From a virus: a stretch of DNA of 64,000 nt. The notes below the pieces were generated by a model that made no database searches, was not told the DNA's origin, and saw only the letters and a program-made list of their open reading frames with translations. The stretch is taken from the IMG/VR virus record IMGVR_UViG_3300009430_000004, positions 62,001-126,000 of that record; one strand, written 5' to 3'. Position numbers and translations under genes: made by a program. Positions 52,038 to 60,431 of this stretch are shown piece by piece; within the stretch, counting starts at the first letter, position 1; every line of letters starts with the position of its first letter.

Positions 52038-52071
52038 TATCCTAGATGATTACTCATCTAGGATATTTTTA
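52038..52071 (+). terminator. Intrinsic terminator
   Basis: 52038-52049 pairs with 52054-52065 around TTAC, followed by ATTTTTAT. Confidence 0.87.
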
Positions 52072-52092
52072 TGTGATTAAGGAGGTATACAT

Positions 52093-52488
52093 ATGGACGA
52101 TAAAGATTATATGGTCTATATTATTAAAGATGACATGGATTTAACGGACGATGAATTCAAACTAATTAAAAATCTCTTTGAGTCGTTTGAGAATGAAGAT
52201 GAAGAAGATGGCGGAGAAAAAAAGACTGCAATGTTTGCAGGGGTAAATCATCTTCCTATGACAGACCTCAAAAAGATTCGTGATGCAATCTTTAAGGATT
52301 GCTCAGATTATAAACAGGTAATATTTATAAGAAATGATGACCCTATAACAGTGTCACGTATATTATTTCAACTTGGTTATGACCAATATATGTTATTCGA
52401 AACAGATGGTGATGAATTACTTATTTATATAATTGAAGACAAAACCTTACATGAAGTAAAATTAGATGATTCAGGCTTTGACCTGTAA
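52093..52488 (+). CDS. Acidic unknown protein, 131 residues
   Basis: The ATG follows AAGGAGGTATACAT. The protein is very acidic (DDMDLTDDEF; ENEDEEDGGE) and has an alternating helix/strand C-terminal half (YKQVIFIRNDDPITVSRIL...LLIYIIED). Acidity suggests a nucleic-acid-mimic or inhibitor role but nothing proves this. No known family. Confidence 0.5.
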   Translation: MDDKDYMVYIIKDDMDLTDDEFKLIKNLFESFENEDEEDGGEKKTAMFAGVNHLPMTDLKKIRDAIFKDCSDYKQVIFIRNDDPITVSRILFQLGYDQYMLFETDGDELLIYIIEDKTLHEVKLDDSGFDL

Positions 52489-52498
52489 AAAAACAGTA

Positions 52499-52534
52499 GT
52501 TACCCTACTAGCACCACCAAGCTAGTAGGGTAAC
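52499..52534 (+). promoter_or_regulatory. Strong 14-bp hairpin without a T tract
   Basis: GTTACCCTACTAGC (52499-52512) pairs perfectly with GCTAGTAGGGTAAC (52521-52534) around ACCACCAA. It lacks a following T run, so it may be a regulatory or RNA-stabilising hairpin before the tiny ORF at 52561. Confidence 0.55.
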
Positions 52535-52560
52535 CATCTTACGTTTAAGGAGGTAACTTC

Positions 52561-52596
52561 ATGGAAATTATGAGCAAACTTATAAATTGTATTTAG
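52561..52596 (+). CDS. Tiny ORF, 11 residues (MEIMSKLINCI)
   Basis: A very good ribosome binding site (AAGGAGGTAACTTC) sits right before the ATG, but the frame has only 11 codons before TAG. It may be a leader peptide for the RNase H unit, or the remnant of a gene. An AACT-N6-TA element follows it. Confidence 0.3.
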   Translation: MEIMSKLINCI

Positions 52597-52599
52597 GCA

Positions 52600-52611
52600 A
52601 ACTATTATATA
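52600..52611 (+). promoter_or_regulatory. AACT-N6-TA late-type element before the RNase H unit
   Basis: GGCA precedes AACT-ATTATA-TA, ending 51 nt before the ATG at 52662; the longer spacing makes it less certain. Confidence 0.4.
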
Positions 52612-52661
52612 AAAGTTTGAAATTTGTTTACCTGAAAATGGTAAAATGAGGGGGTAAGGGT

Positions 52662-53294
52662 ATGACCCGACTACGTATTTTTACAGATGGTGGTGCTTAT
52701 GCCAAAGACAATGGTAAATTCACAGCAGTATCATCTTACAGAATTTATAAAGATGACGAATTGTTACACGATAAACAAGAAGTGCATGATGATAAAACAA
52801 ATAATTATGCTGAGATATATGCAATAGCTACAGCTTTGGAGAATGTCCAAGATTATTTAGAGGTTGCTGAACCAGAAGAGTTTAGTGTAGAAGTATATAG
52901 CGACTCATTACTTTGTGTTCAATCACTGAATGTTTGGATTTATAATTGGATTAAGAAAGCTAAAGATGGTGTTATGTATAACTCCACAGGACAAAAGGTT
53001 GCAAATCAAGAGCTCATTAAAAGAGCTTTTAAAATAAAATATAAGTTAAAAGGTCACATCAATGTGTGGCATATTAATTCACATGAGCCACTCAAGAAAG
53101 TGAAAGAACTTTATAAGAAGTTCTTAAAGTTTAATAAATGTGATATAACATATGATGACTTCTTATTTGCGTATTTACAAAATAAGAAGTGTGATGAAGC
53201 TATAGACCCTATATATCGAGAATTTATTAAAAATAATAATGTAGATAACAAAGATATAAATTTGGATGGGGAGGTAACCAATAATGAATTTTAA
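52662..53294 (+). CDS. Ribonuclease HI-like protein
   Basis: RNase H cuts RNA in RNA-DNA hybrids, for example replication primers. D9 (FTDGGA), E51 (NNYAEIYAI) and D81 (VYSDSLLCV) fit the metal-binding triad, and INSHEP (H141) fits the conserved His. The NVWIYNWIKKAKDG segment matches the basic protrusion of RNase HI. After about residue 150 there is a 60-residue extension of unknown role. The ATG follows GAGGGGGTAAGGGT. It overlaps the Nudix gene by 11 bases. Confidence 0.8.
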   Translation: MTRLRIFTDGGAYAKDNGKFTAVSSYRIYKDDELLHDKQEVHDDKTNNYAEIYAIATALENVQDYLEVAEPEEFSVEVYSDSLLCVQSLNVWIYNWIKKAKDGVMYNSTGQKVANQELIKRAFKIKYKLKGHINVWHINSHEPLKKVKELYKKFLKFNKCDITYDDFLFAYLQNKKCDEAIDPIYREFIKNNNVDNKDINLDGEVTNNEF

Positions 53295-54093
53295 AGATGA
53301 ATTATACAATAAAACTCTTGAAGAGTTAATAGACGAATTATATAAACATCCTTTCTACACCCATAACCATATGGTTGTGAAAGATGTTATAGCTGAAAGA
53401 TTAAAAGATAAACCAGACTATGATAAATACCTTGTATGTTTTCCAAGCAAATTCTCTCCAAGGTCGGAGCAGCTTCATTTAGAACAGGACATGCACAGTA
53501 TTAGAGGACTTGTTGAATGGGATAGAGTTGAAAGCTTAATGGAAGATGAATATTCTTTAATACCATTCTCAGACCTCAGTACCTTCATTGAAGATGAAAG
53601 ATTCGGATATGTTGAAAGATACATGGCAGAATATGATCTAGGTTTAAAACAATTGGTTGTAGCTTGCTACATAACAGATGGTAAAAATGTAATGTTGCTT
53701 GATTGTAAACAAGGTAGAATGGCTGGAAACTATACTATGGTTCAAGGTCATGTTGAATATGACCCAACAATTTATTTTAAGTCTCAGTTAGAATTCCTAA
53801 GGGATAATGCCTTTAGAGAATTTAGTGAGGAATTAAAATTATCAAAGGAGATAATATTCCCTTTGACACCAAAGTTTCTCTATAATGGGGAAATCCAACT
53901 TGTTCAATTAGAACATTTTGGAATAATATATGAGGTTAGAGTAGAAAACCTCAACGAGTACATCCACAATATAACGAGTGGAGAACCTGAAAAGCACACA
54001 CCAGTATGTATATCCCTGAAAGACACGGCGGATTTGGATGGGAAGATTGACAACTGGGCAAGTGTTGTTCTCAAACATCTAAGGGAACATTAA
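53284..54093 (+). CDS. Nudix hydrolase-like protein
   Basis: Nudix proteins hydrolyse nucleoside diphosphates linked to another group. The C-terminal half has a Nudix pattern: GHVE (155-158) followed after a 20-residue insert by REFSEEL (178-184), the REUxEE core. The preceding strands (QLVVACYITDGKNVMLLD) are the usual Nudix start. Residues 1-120 are a helical domain not recognised. It may clean the nucleotide pool or process RNA ends. The ATG overlaps the RNase H gene, with GGGGAGGTAACC as its site. Confidence 0.75.
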   Translation: MNFKDELYNKTLEELIDELYKHPFYTHNHMVVKDVIAERLKDKPDYDKYLVCFPSKFSPRSEQLHLEQDMHSIRGLVEWDRVESLMEDEYSLIPFSDLSTFIEDERFGYVERYMAEYDLGLKQLVVACYITDGKNVMLLDCKQGRMAGNYTMVQGHVEYDPTIYFKSQLEFLRDNAFREFSEELKLSKEIIFPLTPKFLYNGEIQLVQLEHFGIIYEVRVENLNEYIHNITSGEPEKHTPVCISLKDTADLDGKIDNWASVVLKHLREH

Positions 54094-54100
54094 AAATATA

Positions 54101-54148
54101 AATTGGCATAATATACTGTATCTTCGGTATATTATGTTAATTTTTATC
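54101..54148 (+). terminator. Intrinsic terminator
   Basis: 54101-54116 pairs with 54127-54142 (with G-T steps) around TGTATCTTCG, leading into TTTTTAT. Confidence 0.75.
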
Positions 54149-54160
54149 GGTAAAATAAAG

Positions 54161-54170
54161 TATATATTAT
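54161..54170 (+). promoter_or_regulatory. TATATATTAT early-type promoter motif
   Basis: An exact copy ending 38 nt before the ATG at 54208. Confidence 0.6.
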
Positions 54171-54207
54171 ATCTATAAGACAAAATACAATTTAGGAGGG
54201 TAACAAC

Positions 54208-55146
54208 ATGAAAGTTATGGGTAATTCAACCGCATTTCTTTTTGAAGTCTATGTCGTAGACTTTGGCGATAATTATCATAGATTACCAACAGAACCATCA
54301 AGTGAGTTGGAAATAGAGGCTAGGAGAATAAGACGTAGGTATAAGAACCTGACAGATTATATGAGGGCACTTGCTATATACCAAGAGTATATGAGTTTAT
54401 TAGCTCAAAAACATGGCGGTCCAAGATTATTTAAGATAAAACTTAAAAATGAATTGGTCGAAGACTTCGTGCCACCGAAACCACGTATGAAAAATACTGA
54501 GATGAATAAGTTCATTCTTAAGAATAAGATAATAGTGGGCAATATTAAGTCAGTAAAGATAGATGAAGAATTACTAGAAAAATATGTGGAAGATGTTTCG
54601 GATGAGCAACATGTAGAAGTCCTTGAACCAACGGCGGCATTTGACCCAATTGCCAATAGAGTAATTAAAGAAGAAGGGTCGTCGTTAGTGTCAATTAAGA
54701 AAGTTCAAAAGATATCTAATATAGATTATCTTGAAGAATATTTTAAGACTAAAAATGTAATTAAACATGAGGAAGAAATCAAAGATGTTCCATCTATAAA
54801 AGAAATAATGAGTGGCGAATATCTTGATAAGATAAAAGATACGTCCGATACGGACGATGTTCTATTCTATAAAGGAAATTATATGCATAGAGATTCTGTA
54901 GAAGAATTGCAGGTGTACCAAACGCTTGGTGATTTAGGATGGAACTCGCTTAAGGTTATGAAGAGTAAAGATGTTAGTAAAAACATCACTAGAATTATGA
55001 AGGAAAGAACTAAGAAAGATAAAAAGAAAAAAGGTAAGAAGAACGATGACTTCTTAGTACAGGTAATGACAGATGGAGATTATGAAAACTTCGATGCATT
55101 TCAAGAAGATATGTTAAATTTCTCATCTGCAAATATATTTAAATAA
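54208..55146 (+). CDS. Unknown protein, 312 residues
   Basis: The ATG follows TAGGAGGGTAACAAC. Residues 1-90 look like a compact basic domain (RRIRRRYKNLTDYMRALA); the middle is acidic and extended; near residue 275 a very basic KKDKKKKGKKND stretch may be a flexible nucleic-acid contact; the end is acidic. No known family. It leads a four-gene early-type unit with the next genes. Confidence 0.5.
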   Translation: MKVMGNSTAFLFEVYVVDFGDNYHRLPTEPSSELEIEARRIRRRYKNLTDYMRALAIYQEYMSLLAQKHGGPRLFKIKLKNELVEDFVPPKPRMKNTEMNKFILKNKIIVGNIKSVKIDEELLEKYVEDVSDEQHVEVLEPTAAFDPIANRVIKEEGSSLVSIKKVQKISNIDYLEEYFKTKNVIKHEEEIKDVPSIKEIMSGEYLDKIKDTSDTDDVLFYKGNYMHRDSVEELQVYQTLGDLGWNSLKVMKSKDVSKNITRIMKERTKKDKKKKGKKNDDFLVQVMTDGDYENFDAFQEDMLNFSSANIFK

Positions 55147-55172
55147 AATAATTTAACTGGGGGTAAATATAA

Positions 55173-55901
55173 ATGAGTAAGCTACCAATATTTAAATCAG
55201 TTCCAGAAGTAATGGCGTATATACACAATAATAATATACCACAGGAGAAAGTGCCAGATTATATGGCACGTATTCTCCCTGATAATCCCAAGGAGGATTT
55301 ATTGAGATATATGTTAAGTTTATTAGATACTAGCGAGCATATGCCTGATTCGGCAAAAGAAAAGTATCTTAAAAAGTTAGCTAATAGAATAGATAGGCGT
55401 CTTAGAGGTGTTGTCAAGAAAGAAAAGAAACTTGTTATTATGCAAGAGTTAGTTAAAGAATTCACTGTTGAGACAATACTTGAAAGAGATAAGTATAAAG
55501 AAGGTAACTCAGAAGGTTGGAAATCAACTAAGGAACATGTCACCACAATTTGTGAAAAAGTGTTGAGAGAATCCTCTGAGCTAACTGAAGAACAGAAAAC
55601 AGAAAGACTCGCTCTATTAAAAGAGAGATATAGAAATTGCACTGACGAATTCTTAGATATTGTGAGATTAAAGAAGTTTATTGCTGGTATTTGTGAGGTT
55701 GGGCTATTGAACACCCGAGAAAATGAATACCAATTGATTTTATATATTATACCTAAGGATATAAAGAATGTAGAGCCAGAGTTAGACCTGCCTACAGGAC
55801 CTAGCCTACCAAAGGGCTATGGGGTATTAAACCTTTCAGAAGATGTCAAAAATTATATTAAGAGGAGTGAAAATAACAATGTCGAGGACATTAAGAAGTA
55901 G
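55173..55901 (+). CDS. Unknown helical protein, 242 residues
   Basis: The ATG follows CTGGGGGTAAATATAA. The protein is mainly helical and charged; KYLKKLANRIDRRLRGVVKKEKK (split around residue 75) is strongly basic. No domain is recognised. The 3' end overlaps the start of the kinase-like gene by 23 bases, and an exact TATATATTAT lies inside it at 55741-55750. Confidence 0.5.
   Translation: MSKLPIFKSVPEVMAYIHNNNIPQEKVPDYMARILPDNPKEDLLRYMLSLLDTSEHMPDSAKEKYLKKLANRIDRRLRGVVKKEKKLVIMQELVKEFTVETILERDKYKEGNSEGWKSTKEHVTTICEKVLRESSELTEEQKTERLALLKERYRNCTDEFLDIVRLKKFIAGICEVGLLNTRENEYQLILYIIPKDIKNVEPELDLPTGPSLPKGYGVLNLSEDVKNYIKRSENNNVEDIKK
55741..55750 (+). promoter_or_regulatory. Internal TATATATTAT motif
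   Basis: An exact copy inside the 55173-55901 gene, 128 nt before the ATG of the kinase-like gene at 55879. It could be an extra promoter, or chance in a Leu-Tyr-Ile-Ile codon run. Confidence 0.3.
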
Positions 55902-57435
55902 AATAATGGAACACTTCGAAGCACCTTCGATGAAGGATATATTCAAAGTGTGCGATAACTCTGTTGTATCAGATAATAATGAGAAAGTAAATATGATTTT
56001 AAACTTATTACAACAGTATAAAAAAGATTTTATAGAATTGGGATCTGGAACCAATAGGTTGTCTATTTTAATGGACAACTATGTATTTAAGATAGCTCTA
56101 GACAAATGGGGGATGCGAGATAATGCTAATGAGTTCGCTATGTCTCATGAATTACAACCATATGTTATAAAAACATATGAAACCAATGACCTCATAGCTG
56201 TTTGTGAGTATGTAACACTCATAAGCCGTGAAGAGTTTATTGAGCGTAAACCTGAGATACAGAAAATTCTAGCAATACTTGCAGAAGGATATTTACTAGG
56301 GGATGTTGGTACTGTCCCAAAGAACTTCTGTAACTGGGGTTACAGAGATAATGGCGAATTAGTCATACTTGACTTTGCCTATATTTATAGAGTAAGAGGT
56401 GATGAAGTTCTCTGCTCATCAGATGGAACCATACTTGAATATGATGAGAACTTCTATAACTTAAGATGCCCTAAATGTAATAGAAAATATTCATTTATGG
56501 ATGTAAGAAGAAAGATTCCTATGGCTGATGAAGAAAAGGAAGTCTTCATGGCAAAGGAATTGTCTTATAAGCTGACTAAACCTGTTCAAGAGGTTAGTGA
56601 AAAGGATGCCAATGAGGAGGAGAAATCCTCTTTATATAATAACACAAATACAAAACGCAAGGAGGACCCCAATATGAAAATTGACAATTACCCAGATAGG
56701 AAAGAAGTTGAGGAGGAAGTGATGCAGGAGGAATCCTATTATGACGCCCTCAATCTATTTTCAGGAATGAATCAACCTTTAAAAGTTAATAATGATGATA
56801 CCATCGTTACAGATGAATCATTAAAGAAGGTTGAAGATGTAGTAAGAAATATTAATGAGGAATGCTCTCAGGAGATAACCTCAAACATCACCGAAGTAAT
56901 AGGTGATGGTGTAGAAGATGTGAAACTTGTCAATGTAAAAGTTGAGTCAATCACTGTTGAAAACGGTGAGGCTGTTGAACATCAGGTAGGTGAGAGTACC
57001 TATATCATAGGTATGGACCTCGCTAGAGGTAACCTCGATATAGACGAGGATGAAAATGTAGAAAATAGTGGTGATAAACCTGCTAACTGGCAGGATGTAA
57101 ACTGCGAGGAACAAGCTACTCAAACAAATCTTAATGAACAGCAATCAGGGGATGTTGGTAAGATAACAGTTAATGTTAGCCAACACACTCAGCAAATAAA
57201 TAGTTCATTAAAGATTATAAAGAGTGATGAAGGTGCTGATTGTGAATCACAAGCGACAGTTCAAACTGCAACATGTACAAAGGAAGAAAACATTGATGCT
57301 GTTGCTGAAGCACTCAGAAAAGAATTAGGAGAAGATGATGCGACTCTCGAAGGTGGAGATGATTATGAACATCTTTACGAAGAGAACGACAGACAGAAGA
57401 GAGGGAATAGACGAGAAAGAAAAGAATGGAGGTAA
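55879..57435 (+). CDS. Protein-kinase-like protein with long acidic tail
   Basis: 518 residues from the ATG at 55879 (site AAGAGGAGTGA; an ATG at 55843 lacks one). Residues 50-172 follow a kinase-like fold: GSGTNR (55-60) as glycine loop, VFKIAL with K71, E85 as possible partner, VCEYV (108-112) as hinge, LLGDVG...NFCNWG (D142, N149/N152) as catalytic-loop-like segment, and VILDFAYIY (D165) as the metal-binding DFG-like motif. A CPKC pair (C197, C200) with C179 follows. Residues 230-518 are acidic, low in aromatic residues and probably disordered. It may phosphorylate a host or phage target. An inactive pseudo-kinase is also possible. Confidence 0.55.
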   Translation: MSRTLRSRIMEHFEAPSMKDIFKVCDNSVVSDNNEKVNMILNLLQQYKKDFIELGSGTNRLSILMDNYVFKIALDKWGMRDNANEFAMSHELQPYVIKTYETNDLIAVCEYVTLISREEFIERKPEIQKILAILAEGYLLGDVGTVPKNFCNWGYRDNGELVILDFAYIYRVRGDEVLCSSDGTILEYDENFYNLRCPKCNRKYSFMDVRRKIPMADEEKEVFMAKELSYKLTKPVQEVSEKDANEEEKSSLYNNTNTKRKEDPNMKIDNYPDRKEVEEEVMQEESYYDALNLFSGMNQPLKVNNDDTIVTDESLKKVEDVVRNINEECSQEITSNITEVIGDGVEDVKLVNVKVESITVENGEAVEHQVGESTYIIGMDLARGNLDIDEDENVENSGDKPANWQDVNCEEQATQTNLNEQQSGDVGKITVNVSQHTQQINSSLKIIKSDEGADCESQATVQTATCTKEENIDAVAEALRKELGEDDATLEGGDDYEHLYEENDRQKRGNRRERKEWR

Positions 57436-57439
57436 TTAA

Positions 57440-58099
57440 ATGGGCTGTGTAATGAGGATGAATTCTGAAAAGTTCATCATGAATTTTATGAAAGACTACG
57501 ATCCAAGTGAATTTCAATTCATCTTGGTGTCAGAGAATATTTCAACAGAGAAGAGATATAAAAATGTAATGTCGGTGCCAGCTCTGATACCACCTCCAAA
57601 CATAATAGCGACTCATATTAATGAGGGTTATGGTAAGGAGTACAAGAAAAAATATCTTGACTTTCTTAAGAAAGGCGAGATAAACTCCTTAGTATCAATC
57701 ATTGTTAAAGCTGCTTTAGGAGGAATGAATATCGTCCTTCTATGTTCCAAGTCAGAAGATGAATACAAATATCTTAAACTTCTTTGTGAGTTTATCGAAG
57801 ATGAGTATAAACTCAAAACTTATACCCTGAAGTCATTTAAGGAAGACCCTAAGAAAGCCTCTAAGATTAAGAACAAGGAAGAGGTTGTTAGAGTTCTTGC
57901 AAAAGCTATGGAGAAGCTTCATGATGTTGGAAACAAACTATCACCAGAAATTGATGAGGACAAATTCATCAAGAGATTGAAGAAGCTTGATAAGAATGAG
58001 CTCCGAGTATACTGTAAGAACAAGGGTATCAAGATAGATAATGACATGGATAAGAAAGATATCATAAAGAAGATTAGAAAGAAAGTATTCAAGGACTAA
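57440..58099 (+). CDS. SAP-domain protein
   Basis: 219 residues; the ATG follows GGAGGTAATTAA four bases after the previous stop. Residues about 178-215 (RLKKLDKNELRVYCKNKGIK, then DKKDIIKKIRKKVF) fit the two-helix SAP motif that binds DNA. The N-terminal 120 residues form an alpha/beta domain with a strand-loop start (GGMNIVLLCSKSEDEYKYLK) of unknown family. It ends the kinase-like unit at a strong terminator. A DNA-bound early protein is plausible. Confidence 0.6.
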   Translation: MGCVMRMNSEKFIMNFMKDYDPSEFQFILVSENISTEKRYKNVMSVPALIPPPNIIATHINEGYGKEYKKKYLDFLKKGEINSLVSIIVKAALGGMNIVLLCSKSEDEYKYLKLLCEFIEDEYKLKTYTLKSFKEDPKKASKIKNKEEVVRVLAKAMEKLHDVGNKLSPEIDEDKFIKRLKKLDKNELRVYCKNKGIKIDNDMDKKDIIKKIRKKVFKD

Positions 58100-58106
58100 A
58101 AACAAG

Positions 58107-58147
58107 TAAGCCTTAGCAGAAATGCTAAGGCTTATATTTTAATTTTT
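58107..58147 (+). terminator. GAAA-capped intrinsic terminator
   Basis: TAAGCCTTAGCA (58107-58118) pairs with TGCTAAGGCTTA (58123-58134) around GAAA, followed by T-rich sequence. Confidence 0.9.
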
Positions 58148-58177
58148 TACTATACATAATTTTAAAGAGGTGATTAT

Positions 58178-58672
58178 ATGAAAAGTATAAAAGATATTGA
58201 AGCAATAATTAAACAACAAGAATGGAAAACTGAAGGCTTCGATAAAGATAAATATATTGAAGAACTTTTAGGCGAATTGAGATTGAAAGCTATACAGCTA
58301 GAAGCTGTTCTATATACATCAGATATAACCGAAAAAGCTAATGGACAGCTAGGAAGGATGTATAATGAAAAATGTAGGGAGCTTGAGAATCTTAAAAAGT
58401 TCAGTGCAGAAACTATAAGACCTGTCGTAATGGACGAAACTATGGATGCCATGATTGTTAGAACAAGTGGTTTACATCCTAGCTTTGAACCATTCTATCA
58501 GAGAAGGGTACAATTGACAGAGGAAGAAGCAAAATATATATTGGAAGTTCAATCAGAACAAATGGGTGAACCTGGAATGGTCTGCATAGGTTTGGAGCCT
58601 GTGAGAAGAGCACCATGTGACCTAGGGGTTATATGTCTACAGGATTTCGTTAAAAAGGACGAAAAAAAATAA
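58178..58672 (+). CDS. Unknown protein, 164 residues
   Basis: The ATG follows AAAGAGGTGATTAT. The first 75 residues are helical and charged; the rest is mixed with Pro and Gly (SGLHPSFEPFYQRR; QMGEPGMVCIGLEPVRRAPC). No known motif. A hairpin (58669-58699) begins at its stop codon. Confidence 0.5.
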   Translation: MKSIKDIEAIIKQQEWKTEGFDKDKYIEELLGELRLKAIQLEAVLYTSDITEKANGQLGRMYNEKCRELENLKKFSAETIRPVVMDETMDAMIVRTSGLHPSFEPFYQRRVQLTEEEAKYILEVQSEQMGEPGMVCIGLEPVRRAPCDLGVICLQDFVKKDEKK

Positions 58673-58699
58673 TAAACTAAGAATAACTTAGTTTATTAT
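58669..58699. terminator. Hairpin after the 58178-58672 gene
   Basis: 58669-58681 pairs with 58687-58699 around AATAA. There is no T run after it on the plus strand, while an A8 run precedes it, so it may be a weak terminator or a processing hairpin. Confidence 0.45.
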
Positions 58700-58744
58700 C
58701 AATAGTAGAGACAGATTATCTGAAAGGAGGAACCCCTTACGATT

Positions 58745-59497
58745 ATGTTGTATGAAAGACACAATTACTTGAATAAAAATATAGCATATTTAGTGTCAAA
58801 TGAGATAGTAGAGTATGATATCAAGTCGGCAGGATTTAATATCATGAAACGATATAAGCTACTTGAAGATTACAAGATTAGCTATCTTGAGAGACTAAAT
58901 AAGAAGCAAAGACAAATCCAAATAGGTTTGTATATAAAAAATGATAAAGAACTTGGCAAAACATTAAATGAAAAGTTCGTTGAAGTGCGTAGGTGGTTCT
59001 TCGAGCAGAATAATATTCAAGACGATGACGTTCTTTCTATAAAGAAAGACGCTATTATAACACTTAAACGATGTTTAAATACACAACTTGATAACCTCGA
59101 ATTCATCGAGAAAAATATTTATACATCATACTATTATCTAAACAACATGGAATTCTATTATAATCGTGATAATATTCACGTCAAAGGCATCTCAGATGAA
59201 TTACTAGAATTGCATAAAGAATACATGTTGGATTTTCTACATGACTTCTTTAAGATGAACGAGATATCCAAAAGAAAAAAAGTAGTAGAATTACTAAATG
59301 ATTTTGCTTTCTATTATAAGGATAGAAAGTTAGAAATGGGATACTATAGAGAGTTAAATAAACAATCACTTTTCAGGTTGAGGGATAACCTGTTTAACAA
59401 CACACTCGGGATAAAGGATGTAGGAGACATAAGCAAAATAGACATAGGTTATAATTATTTCAATTATGTCGTTCCATTAATAAGTATTTTAATTTAA
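58745..59497 (+). CDS. Unknown helical protein, 250 residues
   Basis: An AAAGGAGGAACCCC site lies 15-16 bases before the ATG, longer than usual, but no closer start exists. The protein is rich in Tyr, Asn, Lys and Leu and almost entirely helical, with no signal or membrane helix. No known domain. Confidence 0.5.
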   Translation: MLYERHNYLNKNIAYLVSNEIVEYDIKSAGFNIMKRYKLLEDYKISYLERLNKKQRQIQIGLYIKNDKELGKTLNEKFVEVRRWFFEQNNIQDDDVLSIKKDAIITLKRCLNTQLDNLEFIEKNIYTSYYYLNNMEFYYNRDNIHVKGISDELLELHKEYMLDFLHDFFKMNEISKRKKVVELLNDFAFYYKDRKLEMGYYRELNKQSLFRLRDNLFNNTLGIKDVGDISKIDIGYNYFNYVVPLISILI

Positions 59498-59513
59498 AAG
59501 GAGTGTGTATTTT

Positions 59514-59720
59514 ATGTTTAATAATAATGATGGAAATAACAGATGGAGAATAGTTCCAATGAAAAGAGGCGGATACAGAATTGAGCCAGGTAGTATATTA
59601 GATGGAATTGAATCTCCTGCTGGAATAGTGGCAGCTATCGTAATCATAGGGTATGCAGCATATAAGATTTATCAAGTGCTTGCACCGTTACTCTATGGAA
59701 GTTTCTTTATAATGTTTTAA
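59514..59720 (+). CDS. Small single-span membrane protein, 68 residues
   Basis: The ATG at 59514 after AAAAGGAGTGTGT is preferred to a GTG at 59505. Residues 1-28 are polar (NNNDGNNRWR), and from about 35 the protein is hydrophobic (AGIVAAIVIIGYAAYKIYQV), forming one membrane helix and perhaps a second short one. It precedes another small membrane protein, so the two may act together at the membrane. Confidence 0.55.
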   Translation: MFNNNDGNNRWRIVPMKRGGYRIEPGSILDGIESPAGIVAAIVIIGYAAYKIYQVLAPLLYGSFFIMF

Positions 59721-59739
59721 TTTGAAGGGGGTAAATGAT

Positions 59740-59955
59740 ATGTCAAATAAAAAGTTTACAAAAATCGCATTATGTATTATTACTTGTACAACAGGCGTAT
59801 TGCTAGTTAATGGTTTAATATTAGCTTTTGCAGCTTATGTATGTTCCAATGCAACTTTGTTTGACGTTCTTACGTTAACTTTCAAATTAACAAGCGGATT
59901 TTGGGCAGTTGTTTTAAGTGCAATATTGGTTCACTATAAAAGATTAATTGCATAA
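59740..59955 (+). CDS. Small two-span membrane protein, 71 residues
   Basis: The ATG at 59740 follows GAAGGGGGTAAATGAT. Residues about 6-32 (KIALCIITCTTGVLLVNGLI) and 44-64 (LTSGFWAVVLSAILV region) are hydrophobic helices with a short loop between, a holin- or antiholin-like layout. Nothing specific identifies it. It is next to the single-span protein and a tiny basic ORF. Confidence 0.55.
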   Translation: MSNKKFTKIALCIITCTTGVLLVNGLILAFAAYVCSNATLFDVLTLTFKLTSGFWAVVLSAILVHYKRLIA

Positions 59956-59976
59956 AAGCAAGCTGGGGGATAAAAG

Positions 59977-60012
59977 ATGGGGAAGAAATTTATAAAAAGC
60001 AAAAGAAAATGA
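59977..60012 (+). CDS. Tiny basic ORF, 11 residues (MGKKFIKSKRK)
   Basis: The ATG follows CTGGGGGATAAAAG, a good site, and the peptide is almost entirely basic. Its stop overlaps the first bases of a bidirectional terminator. It may be a real micro-peptide or a chance frame. Confidence 0.3.
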   Translation: MGKKFIKSKRK

Positions 60013-60046
60013 CCAAGTAGCGAAAGCTACTTGGTCTTTATTTTTT
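60011..60046. terminator. Bidirectional GAAA-capped terminator
   Basis: GACCAAGTAGC (60011-60021) pairs with GCTACTTGGTC (60026-60036) around GAAA, followed by TTTATTTTTTT on the plus strand. The stop of the minus gene at 60027 lies inside it. Confidence 0.88.
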
Positions 60047-60431
60047 TCTCTTTTTGATATTCCATTAATAATAACTCCACATTCTTAGTGACATATCTAA
60101 TTATATATGTCCTATCGTGGTAAAATTCAAGTTCTTTTAAGAATGATTCATTAAAGGACGTTAAAACTCTTTCAACCAATTCCTTTAGGTCATCCTCAAA
60201 CTTATAAATTATTTTGATATCTTTTAGTTCATATTCGAATTTATATTTGTACATAAACTCCCTTTGAACTGTCTCATTGATGATTGTGAGAAGCTTTTTG
60301 TATTTAAGTCCGCTCACCTTTGTTTTTTTATTTTCCTCTAACCATTTTCCTATTTTGGAAACAAGTATTAGGTTTGAGACAATCATCGCTAACGCAACAA
60401 CTATCATAGCTATTAGATTAATATCCTTCAT
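60027..60431 (-). CDS. Single-span membrane protein coupled to the GGDEF gene
   Basis: 134 residues. Residues 5-27 (NLIAMIVVALAMIVSNLILVS) form a membrane helix; the remaining part is a charged helical and strand domain expected in the cytoplasm. The ATG overlaps the GGDEF gene's stop (TAATG) with GAGGGGAGATGG as site, so both are made together. No known family. It may be a receptor or partner for the GGDEF product. Confidence 0.6.
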   Translation of the reverse strand: MKDINLIAMIVVALAMIVSNLILVSKIGKWLEENKKTKVSGLKYKKLLTIINETVQREFMYKYKFEYELKDIKIIYKFEDDLKELVERVLTSFNESFLKELEFYHDRTYIIRYVTKNVELLLMEYQKEKKIKTK

